A stretch of DNA of 64,000 nucleotides from Telmatactis stephensoni. Its lineage: Eukaryota; Cnidaria; Anthozoa; Actiniaria; Isophelliidae. The stretch is taken from the NCBI GenBank assembly GCA_029948255.1, contig JALIZF010001820.1:419501-483500 (forward strand), given 5' to 3'. Shown here piece after piece: positions 1 to 10,888 of the stretch (position 1 is the first letter of the stretch; each line of letters begins with the position of its first letter). The notes below the pieces were generated by a model, which made no database searches, was not told the origin of the DNA, and saw only the letters and a program-made list of their open reading frames with translations. A program made the translations under genes and the position numbers.

Positions 1-1445
1 AAGATTTTGAGGGGCTTAGGTTTTACAGACATTGCTCGACGTGCCTTTACTTCAAATGGCGAATTCTTTATTGTTTCACCTCCAATCTTCACTAGGATTT
101 GGTACAGCGCAGGTTTCTCTGGTTTGTACTTCACAATGAAATGCCCAGATTTAGTTTCAGTAAATTTATTTTCAACCTCATATCCGCCATCATCCTTGAT
201 CTGTACACCAATGGAGCCTTTATGAGTATAACAAACCTGATCTTGTGGATTTCTTGTAACGATTTCAAATCGATTCTCAAACCCACATATGACAACTTCA
301 TTTAATAACTGTATGGAGCAGTGTTCAGGGTCCGTGACGCTCTTTTCAATCTCGCCGAGACCTTGCAGAGACTGCGTGACTTTAGTGTTTGGAAGGTAAC
401 GTACACTGGTGCAGAGCTTGCTTGGTTTGGATGGCAAGTCAGGTGTTCTTTCCAACAATTCCTGGCACCTCTGAGGAATTTGGCTCTGTAGAATAATATA
501 GTCAAACTTTTGACCTTCCAAACTTTTGCCCTGGTCATTAACGTCGTCGAGTTCTTGAATAGCAGTGTTGATTTCCTTTTGCTTTTCGTCATTTGATGTT
601 TTTTGTTCCAGCATCATTTCATCAAGAGACGCCATTATAGCATTTTCGTGATCTTGTAAAATCTTCATTTGAGCTCTTACGTGATTAGAGACTTCTTTCT
701 TTGCTGTTGTAATTTGGCTTTCAAAACGAAGAATGTTTTCCTTAGAGAGTTCAAGTTTGTGCACGAATCTTTGTTTTAATTGGTGTACTCGAGCCAAACT
801 TTCTTTGATTGCATGTTTTTCCCCTTCGACCTTTTCCTCGATACTGATTTTGTCATGAAGGGTATGGGATATTGCAGTGCACTTCAGACAAATATATTTA
901 TCGCACGTCTTGCAGTAGCACTCCAATTTATTCTTCTCGTGAAATTTCTCTTGACAGTGCCACTGATTGGCGATGTAGCAGTTGACATGTTCTTCTTTGA
1001 ATTCAGAAAACTTTATCACTTGATGTTGATTTCGTAGATGTTTCATTGTGCTGTGGGCGCTTAAGCAAACACTACAAATCAATCCTTCACACTGGGGACA
1101 AAATGCCACTAATTGCACGTGTTTTTCGCAGCACGAACAAACTCTAGACTCTGGTTTATCACTTTGTTCACCTGCTTTACTTTTCATTGCCAAAAGGAGT
1201 TGTTTCAAAGAATCAAGGTAGAACGAAGATCGAAGCTTCGAGACATCGTCATCTTCTCGTGACCTACAAGAGGGACATGTTAGTCGCTGTCTACGATTCT
1301 TGCATGTTTCACTCCATTTTTCGATGCATTTGTGGCAAAAACTATGAAGACATTGGAGTGTTTTTGGGTCGTTAATTATGTCATCGCAAATGGAACAAGT
1401 GAGTTCTTTTTCCAAGCGCTTTATGAAATTATTAAGTTCCGCCAT
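1..1445 (-). CDS. TRIM-type RING/B-box/coiled-coil/filamin protein (5' part, cut by window edge)
   Basis: The frame is open from an ATG at 1445 down to base 1, giving 481 codons without a stop or intron. The protein starts MAELNNF. Residues 17-60 form a C3HC4 RING finger (C17, C20, C32, H34, C37, C40, C57, C60), expected to bind an E2 and give ubiquitin-ligase activity. Residues about 103-145 are a first B-box and about 164-200 a second, typical one ending CLKC..SHTLHD. A Lys/Glu-rich coiled coil covers about 200-330. Residues about 365-470 read as a filamin/ABP280-type Ig domain (VQIKDDGGYEVENK, then GHFIVKYKP). This order matches the TRIM2/TRIM3/TRIM45/TRIM71 group; most of that group carry NHL repeats next, which would lie left of base 1. 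The family is well supported. The exact subfamily is not, because the C-terminus is missing. Cnidarians often have many intronless copies of such genes. Confidence 0.9.
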   Translation of the reverse strand, partial: MAELNNFIKRLEKELTCSICDDIINDPKTLQCLHSFCHKCIEKWSETCKNRRQRLTCPSCRSREDDDVSKLRSSFYLDSLKQLLLAMKSKAGEQSDKPESRVCSCCEKHVQLVAFCPQCEGLICSVCLSAHSTMKHLRNQHQVIKFSEFKEEHVNCYIANQWHCQEKFHEKNKLECYCKTCDKYICLKCTAISHTLHDKISIEEKVEGEKHAIKESLARVHQLKQRFVHKLELSKENILRFESQITTAKKEVSNHVRAQMKILQDHENAIMASLDEMMLEQKTSNDEKQKEINTAIQELDDVNDQGKSLEGQKFDYIILQSQIPQRCQELLERTPDLPSKPSKLCTSVRYLPNTKVTQSLQGLGEIEKSVTDPEHCSIQLLNEVVICGFENRFEIVTRNPQDQVCYTHKGSIGVQIKDDGGYEVENKFTETKSGHFIVKYKPEKPALYQILVKIGGETIKNSPFEVKARRAMSVKPKPLKI

Positions 1446-1811
1446 TCTGTTGTTTAGCCAGACGGCTCAAATTTCCAAGAAGTCTCCCAGCAGGATATGA
1501 ATTATAACAAAGGTTATTACCATGGCAACCATGGTCTCGTGATCATGATAAATTGATTTGAATTTCAAATCTCGCGATATACATGAGACTTTGTTGAACA
1601 ACATAACTCCAGTGGCCACACAATTTTAAGACGATACACAAAGACTTCTTGTTTAAAGTTAACTCACTATTCAAAGTCATTTGAATATATTATAATTTCA
1701 ATAGAAGCTATTGTTGTGATAATATGAAGCCTATGATTGGTCCTCGAGGGTATAAATTACAATGACGCATAAATTACCCGTCACTCGTTCCAAGAAAGCC
1801 AGTCAAGAACG
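1446..1811. promoter_or_regulatory. Possible divergent promoter between the TRIM gene and the CUB receptor gene
   Basis: This stretch lies upstream of the TRIM start codon. Towards the plus strand it holds an inverted CCAAT box (ATTGG at 1735-1739) and a TATA-like TATAAATT at 1751. An initiator-like TCACTCG lies about 30 bases further on, and a GTGAGC splice donor lies at 1812. That arrangement would suit a short non-coding first exon of the plus-strand receptor gene, whose first exon I did not find. A RFX-like CATGGCAAC lies near 1522. These are motif matches only; no transcript evidence is available. Confidence 0.25.
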
Positions 1812-2499
1812 GTGAGCGCGCTCCCTCCCTACCCTCCCCTCTGTGTTCGGAGACCGCTTAGTCACTTCCAGCTCGTTCGCGTTAAAAGGTTTTGCGCGTG
1901 CGGTTGTGCCCTGCCATACATCTGTGCTCCACCCGTCTATGCCCAATCAAGAATGTTCGTTGTTATTCCATGCAAAACCTTTAACGCGAACCATACGACA
2001 CTCCGCGTCGTATTTACTTGCGAACCGGAGTGTTCGTCCCCATATCTTATTATCACACAATAAAGATAAAGGAAATATAATACTATATGACTGGAATAAT
2101 ATCAAATTGTTATTACGCAATCCAAGTTATGTGCATACAATGAACCTATCAATTAGATCATTTGCGTAATAAACTTTCGGTTCCCAGTCAAATATCTAAA
2201 TCATAGCAATAAAGTGTGAATTTTTTCGTTTCGATGTAATTCAATTATTTTGAGCACGTACGCGCGTATTAGTACTGTTGCAAAAACATAGTAACTTAAG
2301 AAAAAGGCAAATTATTTTCACTCTTGGATCTCGGCGGAAAAACAACATCACAATTGAAAAGCTGTACTTTAGTCATAACATGAAAAGGTCGACACGGCTT
2401 GTTGAATCACCATTCCAACTTCCGATCTCTCATTCGCATCAAGTCTATTGTGATGATATTTTCAATGCAATTTAACCGATTAATGGAATATTTCCATAG
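1812..2499. other. Gene-poor stretch; short inverted repeat at 1876-1990
   Basis: I see no credible exon here. An imperfect inverted repeat joins 1876-1895 (TTCGCGTTAAAAGG...) to 1972-1990 (...CCTTTAACGCGAA), and a smaller one lies at 1997-2036. It may be a remnant of a miniature transposon. The overlapping open frames look accidental. The signal-peptide exon of the receptor gene may lie here or further upstream, but I could not place it. Confidence 0.35.
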
Positions 2500-2904
2500 G
2501 TCAATACTGCATATACAATTTCTACTACAATAATTGCCCTACACCTGCTATCATGGCTTCGGGGAACATCCGATGGGACGACGAAAACACCAACAATCAA
2601 AATCGTCACGCCAAGCCTCTTCCATACCACAATAACTACAAGAATAACACTCGCTTGAGTTTTTGCTGTGTCATCAATGGAACAAAGTCTATACCAATCC
2701 AACTACCAACCACAACTACTTTCTATTTGCTACCTTTTAACACTTCAAAGTGTCAGCAAGTACAGTGGACGGTTGCGACGGTTGAATGGATTGAATACGA
2801 CAGGGAAGGTACAGGAACTGACTACAGCGATCAAATTGGTACATTACCATATCATACTTTGAACGACCAAAGAGATATTACCATGTACTACTGTTATTAT
2901 GAGA
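2500..2904 (+). other. Exon: duplicated half-domain module of the CUB receptor
   Basis: The exon begins after a TTTCCATAG acceptor and ends at a GTAAGT donor, phase 1 on both sides. It therefore behaves as a movable cassette of 135 codons. Its two halves share the pattern W-x-x-D-x-E-N ... LPYH ... Y/F-C-C/Y. An in-frame ATG at 2553 is not needed as a start, because the frame and the conserved CPTP motif extend upstream of it. Confidence 0.6.
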
Positions 2905-5569
2905 GTAAGTACAAAATACCACGTTGGGAGCTGGTGGTAGTAGTGGTGGTGGTGGTGGGGTTGGGGGGATGGGGGTAGGGGATGGGGGCTTGGGGCTGGT
3001 TAGGAACTCCTATATGTTTATGACGTGGATGATCATCGTGCGTCAGTTGTTGTTGTTGTTGTCGTCGTCGCCGTTTTTGTAGTTATTGTTGTTATTGTTT
3101 TCTGGAGCGAAGCACAATTGGCACCAAATATGTTGCTACTCGGGGGAGAGGGGCGACAAAATCTGACAAAATTTATTGTTGATTGAATCAACTTAAACGA
3201 TTTATCTGGTTGATAACAATGGATGATTTTTGAGTACTTCTCTTCATGCCTCTCAGTATCTCAACTTACACTAATATATATACTTAGCGTCGGTGGTCCC
3301 TTTAATTAGCTTAAGCTTCAAGTATCCAGGAAGCTAGCCGACGGAGTTCGAGCGCTCTTTAACGTCCTCTTCCCATCATTCCGTTACTTCAATTAATAAT
3401 AAGAGTATCTAAATCAACACATGAAGGGGGACGAACTCGGGACTTCTCAGTTCAGAAGGCTGCACACTATCCAACTTAGCTACACTTGCCTTTTAGACTA
3501 AATAATAAATTCTTCTTATAATTCTTCCCCTAAAGGTTGCAATTATACCATCACCTCACTTAAAGGCAGTTTCAAGTCTCCTGGCTTTCCTAATAATTAT
3601 ACCGACGGGCAATTGTGCTCTTGGAAAATCAGTGCACCACCCAATCACACCATCCAAGTGATCTTCACAGATTTTGCTATGGAATCTATTAAGAGTAACG
3701 ACTCTTTAGAGTATTATATCAAGCACAATGAAAGTTACAACCTTACTGACCGTTTCCAAGGTGACGAAGTGCCTCCAGGTATAACATCGTCAAGTGACGT
3801 CATGTTTGTCATGCGCACTGATATGGAAATTACTGGTCGTGGCTTTCGTGCAGAGTATAAAATCTTCCCAACAAATGGTAGGTGTGTAGACCATGTAGAC
3901 TTTGAATCGATAGATGGAGGAATGAATAGATGAATGGATGAACTGAATGGCCATGGATGGATTGATGGGTGAGTTAATGGATAAACGAAGAAAGAGAAGG
4001 AGGAAAGAAGGAGGGAAGGAATGAAAGAGGAAAGGAAGGCGGGGAAGGGAGGAAAGAAGGAAGAAAGGATGGATGGAAGGAATTAAGGATGGAAAGAAGG
4101 GAGGAAAGAATTAAGGAAGGAAAAATAAGAAAGCAGGGAAGGAAGAAATGAATGAATGAACAATCGAAGAAAGGAAAAAGGAGGGACAGAATGAAAGAAG
4201 AAGGAAAGGAGGGGGAAGGAAGGAAGGAAAGAGAGAAAGAAGGAAGGAATTAAGGAGGAAAAAATTAAGGAAGCAGGGAAGGAAGAAATATCTGTTTGAA
4301 AAAAGCAACTAACTTATAAAATTGTACTAGCCTCATTAATCCAGTAGTAACACTTTTGGAAATATATGGTTTTGCAATTATTAGAAAACTCAAGAACCAC
4401 TGAGAGAGCATTCACTAAAACTACAATAATCACAGATCATGAAGTGACTGGTGAAATCACATCAACGCAAGTGCCAACAACAGACGAAAATTCTTCAAAA
4501 CTAAATGAATCGTCAACAAGTAAACAAATACCTGTAGAAAGGACGTGCGAGAGTAGTGTTACCATGGTGATAGCAATACCGCTGGCTTGCTTTGCCGTAC
4601 TCGTAGCTTTAGTAATTGATATATGGTGCCACTGTAGACACAGGTTAGTTTGGATTTGTTGGGCTCCCTGTGGCATTTGAAGTTGCACATGCACTGAAAC
4701 GTTGTTCAAACCGAAAGTATAAGTAATCATCTAAGTGTCTAATGTTCAACTTTGGTTAGCTTACGGCACTTTGTATGCTTTAACTGCCTTAGTTTACAAT
4801 CACTTTTTTTCTTACACACCGAGAAAAACAGCGTGAAAGCCAAAGGAACATTTCCATAGATTCATTCGGTAAACCACAGGTAGCCCAAGCTGTACAATTT
4901 TTGTTTTGAAATATATACCTAATTTATCCCTGATATTGAGTTTCACTTGTGAAATAATTTTACAAAATTAGTAAATGCAGCAACAATTTTAACTCTATTA
5001 GATTTGATTTTCTATGCAATTTTCTTTTGGAAAACTTACGCATGCGCAGCCGTTTTTTACGCGTGTGACAAGTATAAACCCCTTTTATGAACAGTGCGTA
5101 CTTATACACCTATTTCAATAAAGGTTGTCTAGCCAAAGGCCCCAAGCATACGCAATTCACCCGAAAGGAACTATGGGTAGAAATTATTAAAAAAATAAAA
5201 CCACACAAATATCAACACTATATCCACATCTGGCTTGCTTTACCCTTAGTATACAGTGTAAATGATACAGATTTTCATTCCATCTTTATATATCAACGCA
5301 GCCAGTATTAGTTTGTAGTGAACACTGCTTACATGCTAATCAATATACTCTATAATACGTTTTTAGAACTTCAAGGAAACTCAAAATAAACAAAAATACA
5401 CAGCAAATGAGGTGAGTGGATATACTTGGCAGCTTCTCAACTAACTATAAATGTAGATTTATACAAATATCAATACTAAAAATTATAGTAGATCAATCTA
5501 TCTGTTTTATTGACTCGAGGGGACAAAAGAGCAACAGGCCTTTGGTAGACACTGAAGTAAAACGAGAGA

Positions 5570-5612
<43 letters not shown>

Positions 5613-8600
5613 ATAGGAACGGCCGTTTTTGTAACGAATTTCTGCCGCTTTTGTAACAAAAAGTGTCGTTTTCGTAACTATGTGTCGTTAATGTAACTTA
5701 ACCATGTCGCTTTTGTAACTTGATCTGCCGCTTTTGTAACCAAATGTGTCGTTTTTGTAACAAAAAATGTCGCTTTTGTACCTTTTTTGTCGCTTTTGTA
5801 ACCAAATGTGCCGCTTCCGTACCCTTTTTGCCGCTTTTGTAACTGGATGTGTCGCTTGTGTAACTTTTATGTCGCTTATGCATGTAACTTGTCTTATTTT
5901 CAGTTTTTAAAATTTCTTGTTTACATACATTGACAACTATTGACACTATAAATCCAACCTTTCGTTCTGAGTAAGCAAATTAATTATCAATGTTGTTTGT
6001 ACTCGATTTTCATTGAAACATAACACAAGACTTAAAAACATAACACAGTGCATAAAACATTATTATTGGTTTTTGACAAATGAAACACTAAAACATTTCA
6101 ATGGGTAAAACATTGCAACACCACAACACTTTCACTCACATCAACACTACAATTAACACTTGGCGCATAATAAACTACCTAAACCTGCACACACTTATAC
6201 TGCATTCACACCAACTAAACTAGTTTAACTAAACCAGGTTTGCATTTTTCCAATTTGTTGATAACCGGCCTGTCGTGTTACTTTCACAAGACAAATTCCA
6301 AACAACCTTGACATTATATGTAAATCAAACAGGTTTTCACTTCTTTTAGTTGTGAGGTGTGCATGTTATGAGCAACTAATTTTTAACGTTGTTTAGTTAA
6401 ATTCTACTCTATACAATACCTTAACGCACTAAAAGTCTACACTATACAATACTTAAACGCACCAAAATTCTACTCTATACAATACCTTAACACACTAAAA
6501 TTCTACTCTATACAATCTTAACGCAATAAAAGTCTACACTATACAAAGCCTAAACGCACTATAACTCTACACTATACAATACCTTAACGCACTAAAAGTC
6601 TACAATATACAATACCTTAACGCACTATAATATAACTCTACACTATACAAAACCTTAACGCACTAAAACTCTACACTATACAAAACCTTAACGCACTAAA
6701 ACTCTACACTATACAAAACCTTAACGCACTAAAACTCTACACTATACAATACCTTAATGCACTAAAACTCTACACTATACAATACCTTAACGCACTAAAA
6801 CTCTACACTATACAATACCTTAATGCACTAAAACTCTACACTATACAATACCTTAACGCACTAAAACTCTACACTATACAAAACCTTAACGCACTAAAAC
6901 TCTACACTATACAATACCTAAACGCACTATCAAAACCTAAACGCACTAACATTTTACTCTATACAATACCTTAACGCACTAAAAGTCTACACTATACAAT
7001 GCTAAACGCACTAAAATTCTACTCTATACAATACCTTAACGCACTAAAAGTCTACACTATACAATACTTAAACGCACTAAAACTCTACTCTATACCATAC
7101 CTCAATGCACTATAACTCTACTCTATACTATACATTAACGCACTAAAACTCTATTCTATACAAAACATAAACACACTAAAACTCTACACTATATAAAACC
7201 TAAACACACTAAACTCTTCAGTACAAAACTTTAACGCACTAAAAATCTACACTACAAAACCTAAACACTAAAACTCTACACTGTACAAAATCTTAACGCA
7301 CTAAAACTCTACACTATACCGTATACAATACCTTAACGCACTAAAACTCTACACTATACAAAACCTTAACGCTCTAAAACTCTACACTATACAAAACCTT
7401 AACGCACTACAAAACTTTAACAACCTTTTAAGTTTAAAAACTCTACACTACAAAACCTAAACATGCTAAAAACCTAAACCCTGCACTACAAAGCCTTAAC
7501 GCACCAAAATCTTTACACTATACAATACCTAAACGCACTAAAACTCTACAGTATACAAAACCTAAAACTCTACACTATCTGCAAATACCGATATTAAGGC
7601 CGAATGTTAGAATTATCTATCAATGTATTATGAAAACAATCCAAAAACTATATCGTTACAAAAGCGACATGTCCCTCTCAATTTCCTTTCAGAAAAAAAT
7701 AACTCCCCTTGCTTTTCACAGAACGTTTTGATATTTTTACTGCATTCAAGTTGAGGGGTTTTCTTTTTTGAACAAAAGTTGTACCTCAATTCTCTCAAAG
7801 TTTGACTGAGTTTTAGTGATTTTGAACATCTAGCAAACATGCCGCTTTTGAACCTTTTGAAGTAGTAAAACAAAAATCTTGTTTTTTTCTAGTTAACATC
7901 AATCGTTTCACTTATAATTCACACTACTTATAGTTAAGATAATAAACTAACTTAGGTATTAATATGGTAATCCTGCATTAAATATTCGCAAAGTTATAAC
8001 CAATTGAATTTCGAAAATCCACATTTTAGCTAATTTCAAATCGTCTAAAGTGAATCCCGTATAAAAACTCATATTTTGGCCTCGACTTTTTTGGCAAGTT
8101 CGAAAAACCACCTTTATGCTTTGAGAGATTGCAAGGGGTAATGGGTAGGGTTTATTGATAGCACGTATAGCTACGTTATGATAATTAAAGGGAATTCCAA
8201 TCAAATTTTATTACTGATATAGCACACTATGTCGTTTTTGTAACATTTTTGACACGTTTTGGTCCATAAATCCCAGAGTTTTAAAATAGATCAAGTCATA
8301 TTTTGTGTCATAGTAGTACAATAAGTAAAGATTACATGCATGAAAACAAAACGAAAAAATACGTGATAATTGTTGTTTTGAGCTCAAGAGAGAAAAGGGT
8401 TACAAAAATGTCCGACTTTTCCTCTAGAGAGAGAGAGAGAGAGAGAGAGAGTGCTATGTACCTATGGGAAAATAGCACACTCACTCACATCAAGGCTTCA
8501 GTAATCCATTGTTTCAAGAGACCATGGCCCGGTTGTTCGAAAGAGGATTAGCGATAATCCAGGATTAAATCTGAAGAAAACCATTGACTTTAACCCAGGA

Positions 8601-10888
8601 TTAGCGTTAATCGCCCTTCGAACAACCGGGCCCATAATACTAAGAGAGCGAAACTCAGTATTGATGTCTGTGCAATGTACACGGCGACTAAATTTATGTT
8701 TTAGCAATTTTGCCATCGCTCGCGCAAGGCTCTCAAAGAATAGAATGCAAATACCGAATTGAAAGCAAACGGTCCCGTCCGCGCGCACTTCAAAAATCAA
8801 ATTCTATTGTTTGAGAGCCTTGCACGCGAGATCATGGCGAAATTACTAAAACATAAACTTAGTCGCCGCGTACATCACACAGACATCAAAACTTAATTGG
8901 TTTCGCTTTCTTAGTATTATAGTCTCTTTTGTTTCCCCAGATCCTCAATGTCTTGAGATCACTCAGCTAGAGCGGCAGAATAATTGAAAACAGATTGCCA
9001 TGATGAAAGAGCTGGTTGCTCCATAGCCCAATCAAATCACTTTTCCCCTTGTATTTTATATATTGTATTGATGATATTATTTTCAGACCTGACATGGCTG
9101 TGAACAGTATCTATGAATGGTAAGACACCCGGCTTAAAAAGAACTGTTTATTTGTGTCCAAGTCTTCTAGCGCTTGCGCACTAATTGGGGGACACTACAT
9201 ACTCTCACACACATTACCTCTACATTAAGTATTTTGCAAATAATTACTATTAATATTAATATTAATTAATACTTTAACCAATAACCTTACTCTGTTTTCA
9301 GAAAACGTTTAGTTAACGGCATGCTAAAACTGGGAAATTGAGTCACATCTTAATCCTGGTTCACATTATCGACGTAACTATAAGCTCAAGCAACATAAGC
9401 AATCAGTATTGCATTTATCACAAAGGTGTGAAAAAGACATTTGCGTATATTGCTTGAGCTTATGCTTATGTCACTATAGACAACTATGTGAATTGCCCTA
9501 TCGCATAATGACGTCACAGTATGTTTACATTGGGGATAGATGCTCAGAAACAGTGGAAATTGGGACCTATTAATATTCCTTTTCGAAGTAGAACTTCAAT
9601 GTATCGAGTTTTGATATATATCATGTATCAGTGATTGCTCATCTGCATTTTATTTGATATGCAATCACTCTGATCCCTTCTGGCGACCATATTCCTTAGC
9701 GTCAAAACAATAAAATGTTTTGGTGTGACGTCATTATGCGATAGGGCAATTAGACTTAAAGAGTCTTCGCAAAGCTTTTTTAGCTTTAATTAGTGTTTAT
9801 AAAGACTTTGTGCCGTCACGTGACTTTGCATCGTCACGTGATAGCAACCATGTTGAACGGTGGAACAAAAGAATGTTTCCCCATAGTGCTGAGGTTCTTT
9901 TTTATGTAAAATGTTTTACTGTTCCTGATATCCTATATGGCTGCCTTCGCGTTTCTGCATCAAGCCTCTATTCACTTTCTTAATTTCTTCTGACATATTT
10001 CAAATAATTAATCCGATTTCTCTTGGCCAGAGGGTTGTAGATGCAGCCAATTTCTGCCTGGCGGATAACGTCGCAAGAGCATTGCACTTATCCGTTATAG
10101 ACTCCGAAATCCTCGAGGATGAACTGAAAGTATAGCAACTGAGCGTGTCATTTTGAAACAATATTAAGACCTGAACGAAGAAACCCCGCGCCATGTATAA
10201 ACTCCTTTAGAGGACGACAGTGTATCAATGCAAACCATTGTGTCCACAATACTGACAGTTAACTGAAGAGCATTATCTAACTGTACCTTTTTCATTGTTT
10301 AGCGAAATGATTGTTAGCCCTTGCAGTACTATTGCAAGAGCGACAGACAGAAACGCCTCCAGTGAAGATGCGCCTCTCAATGAATCACATACCCGTCCAG
10401 AAAAAGAACCAAATGTATACCAGAACCAAGCCTTGGATTGTACTGATGAATATGCGTCGAATCCAACTGGGCAATGCAATCACAAACAAAAATCCAACTC
10501 CAACGAAAACGGTTTTTTAGAGCCCCTTGAATACGCTGATGGTAGAGAAGTCGGTTTTTATGCTGCTGTAGGAGACGTCGGTATTCACGCTGGTATAGGA
10601 GATGTCGGTGTTCACGCTGGTATAGGAGGCGTCGGTGTTCACACTGATGAAGGTGAAAATGGTCTTTACAGTTACTTTGAGCCTCTAGGATACGTTCCTA
10701 GAACAGACGTCGACGATAATGATTATCTTGAACCCGCGAAGGTTTTGACCGATGCAGAAGACAAGGACTGCAATATGGATACTGGACGAGATGGAATTCC
10801 AGATGATGTTTGTAATCCAATATATGATTATGATACATGCCTAAGTACCTTGGTATCGGAAGAAGAATTGTATGTTAGTGTGAAATAA
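2500..10888 (+). CDS. CUB-domain single-pass receptor with tyrosine-rich cytoplasmic tail (first exon not found)
   Basis: Six exons join in phase: 2500-2904, 3536-3877, 4385-4643, 5367-5411, 9087-9119 and 10303-10888 (TAA). Together they give 556 residues. Exon 1 shown is phase 1 at its 5' end, so a signal-peptide exon is missing. Residues 1-135 hold two similar halves: IRWDDENTNN...LPYH...SFCC and WIEYDREGTG...LPYH...YYCYY. They faintly recall apextrin C-terminal-like repeats; this is uncertain. Exon 3536-3877 is one CUB domain (GSFKSPGFPNNYTDG, then CSW) with only one cysteine pair. Exon 4385 has a Thr/Ser-rich stalk and one hydrophobic helix near 4560-4626. The tail carries several tyrosines, including YQNQ (Grb2-SH2 type), NPIY (NPxY, PTB type), DYLEP and ELYVSV, plus a 3-copy repeat of GDVGVHAGI. 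The receptor role is inferred from this topology; ligand and pathway are unknown. Confidence 0.75.
3536..3877 (+). other. Exon: CUB domain
   Basis: A single phase 1-1 exon of 114 codons encodes the whole CUB fold. It starts CNYTI, runs through GSFKSPGFPNNY and CSWKI, and ends GRGFRAEYKIF. The second disulfide usual in CUB domains is absent. Several N-glycosylation sequons are visible (NYT, NHT, NES, NLT). Confidence 0.85.
3960..4290 (+). repeat. GGAA/GAAG-rich imperfect microsatellite in an intron
   Basis: The plus strand is almost purely purine, built of GAAGGAAG, AAAGGAGG and GGATGGAT words. It lies in the intron between the CUB exon and the transmembrane exon. Open frames across it are low-complexity artefacts. 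Confidence 0.85.
4644..5366 (+). other. Intron of the CUB receptor, nothing else recognised
   Basis: The donor is GTTAGT at 4644. The next phase-compatible exon without a stop begins at 5367. Candidate exons near 4829-4880 meet stops in the needed phase. Confidence 0.45.
5566..5610 (+). repeat. (GA)n microsatellite
   Basis: About 20 GA units lie immediately before the TGTCGCTTTTGTAAC minisatellite. A second (GA)n tract at 8427-8450 lies on the far side of the satellite block. Confidence 0.9.
5618..5890 (+). repeat. 20-21 bp minisatellite, unit near TGTCGCTTTTGTAAC plus spacer
   Basis: About 13 diverged copies of TG(T/C)CGCTTTTGTAAC are spaced 19-22 bp apart. Single copies occur outside the array: inverted at about 7653-7672 and direct at about 8229-8244. 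That suggests the array belongs to a larger dispersed unit. The minus-strand frame at 5698-5946 is a translation of this repeat and is not a gene. Confidence 0.85.
6400..7580 (+). repeat. 33-bp satellite array, about 35 copies
   Basis: The unit is 33 bp and reads CCTTAACGCACTAAAACT followed by CTACACTATACAAAA, with substitutions and a few shortened units. The central copies are nearly identical, while the edge copies are more diverged, as expected for an array kept uniform by unequal exchange. It lies inside the large intron of the CUB receptor gene. Confidence 0.95.
7581..8514 (+). other. Intronic stretch without gene, ends in (GA)n
   Basis: It holds stray copies of the TGTCGTTTTTGTAAC motif and a (GA)n tract at 8427-8450. 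The open frames on the minus strand at 7628-7873 and 7959-8204 show no domain or codon pattern that I trust. Confidence 0.5.
8515..8928. mobile_element. Palindromic miniature transposon (family B, copy 1), interrupted by another element
   Basis: Its ends are inverted repeats related to CAAGAGACCATAATACTAAG and the reverse at 8905-8928. Internal arms pair over most of the length, for example GAGAGCCTTGC near 8812 with its partner near 8728. It matches the copy at 16793-17070. A 107-bp element with a 3-bp target duplication sits 8-10 bases inside the left end. Confidence 0.8.
8526..8632. mobile_element. 107-bp GGCCCGG miniature transposon nested in family B, target duplication CAT
   Basis: The ends are perfect inverted repeats GGCCCGGTTGTTCGAA and TTCGAACAACCGGGCC. 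CAT flanks both sides (8523-8525 and 8633-8635). Removing one CAT and the insert restores the family B end seen at 16793. A 3-bp duplication and GC-rich ends suit PIF/Harbinger-type elements, which is an inference. Confidence 0.85.
9087..9119 (+). other. 33-bp micro-exon of the CUB receptor (juxtamembrane tail)
   Basis: Acceptor TTTTCAG and donor GTAAGA flank 11 codons including MAVNSIYE. The phase is 2 on both sides, matching the neighbours. Exons this small are easily missed by gene finders. Confidence 0.6.
9362..9490. repeat. Imperfect inverted repeat (about 45-bp arms)
   Basis: CTATAAGCTCAAGCAA near 9380 pairs with TTGCTTGAGCTTATG near 9450, and the outer CACAT/ATGTG ends also pair. It directly abuts the next element. 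A related core (CAGTATCGCATTTATCA) recurs at about 53560. Confidence 0.6.
9492..9750. mobile_element. 259-bp miniature transposon with perfect 26-bp terminal inverted repeats
   Basis: Both ends begin ATTGCCCTATCGCATAATGA when read inward, and continue to GACGTCAC without mismatch. There is no coding potential inside. It lies in the last intron of the CUB receptor. Confidence 0.85.

Noticed and set aside
4829..4880. Possible small exon of the CUB receptor between flanking AG and GT
   Set aside because: In the required phase it meets TAG, TGA or TAA; the exon at 5367 fits without a stop.
6400..7580. Regular repeats that could suggest a CRISPR array
   Set aside because: Units are head-to-tail with no unique spacers, and the host is a eukaryote; it is a satellite.
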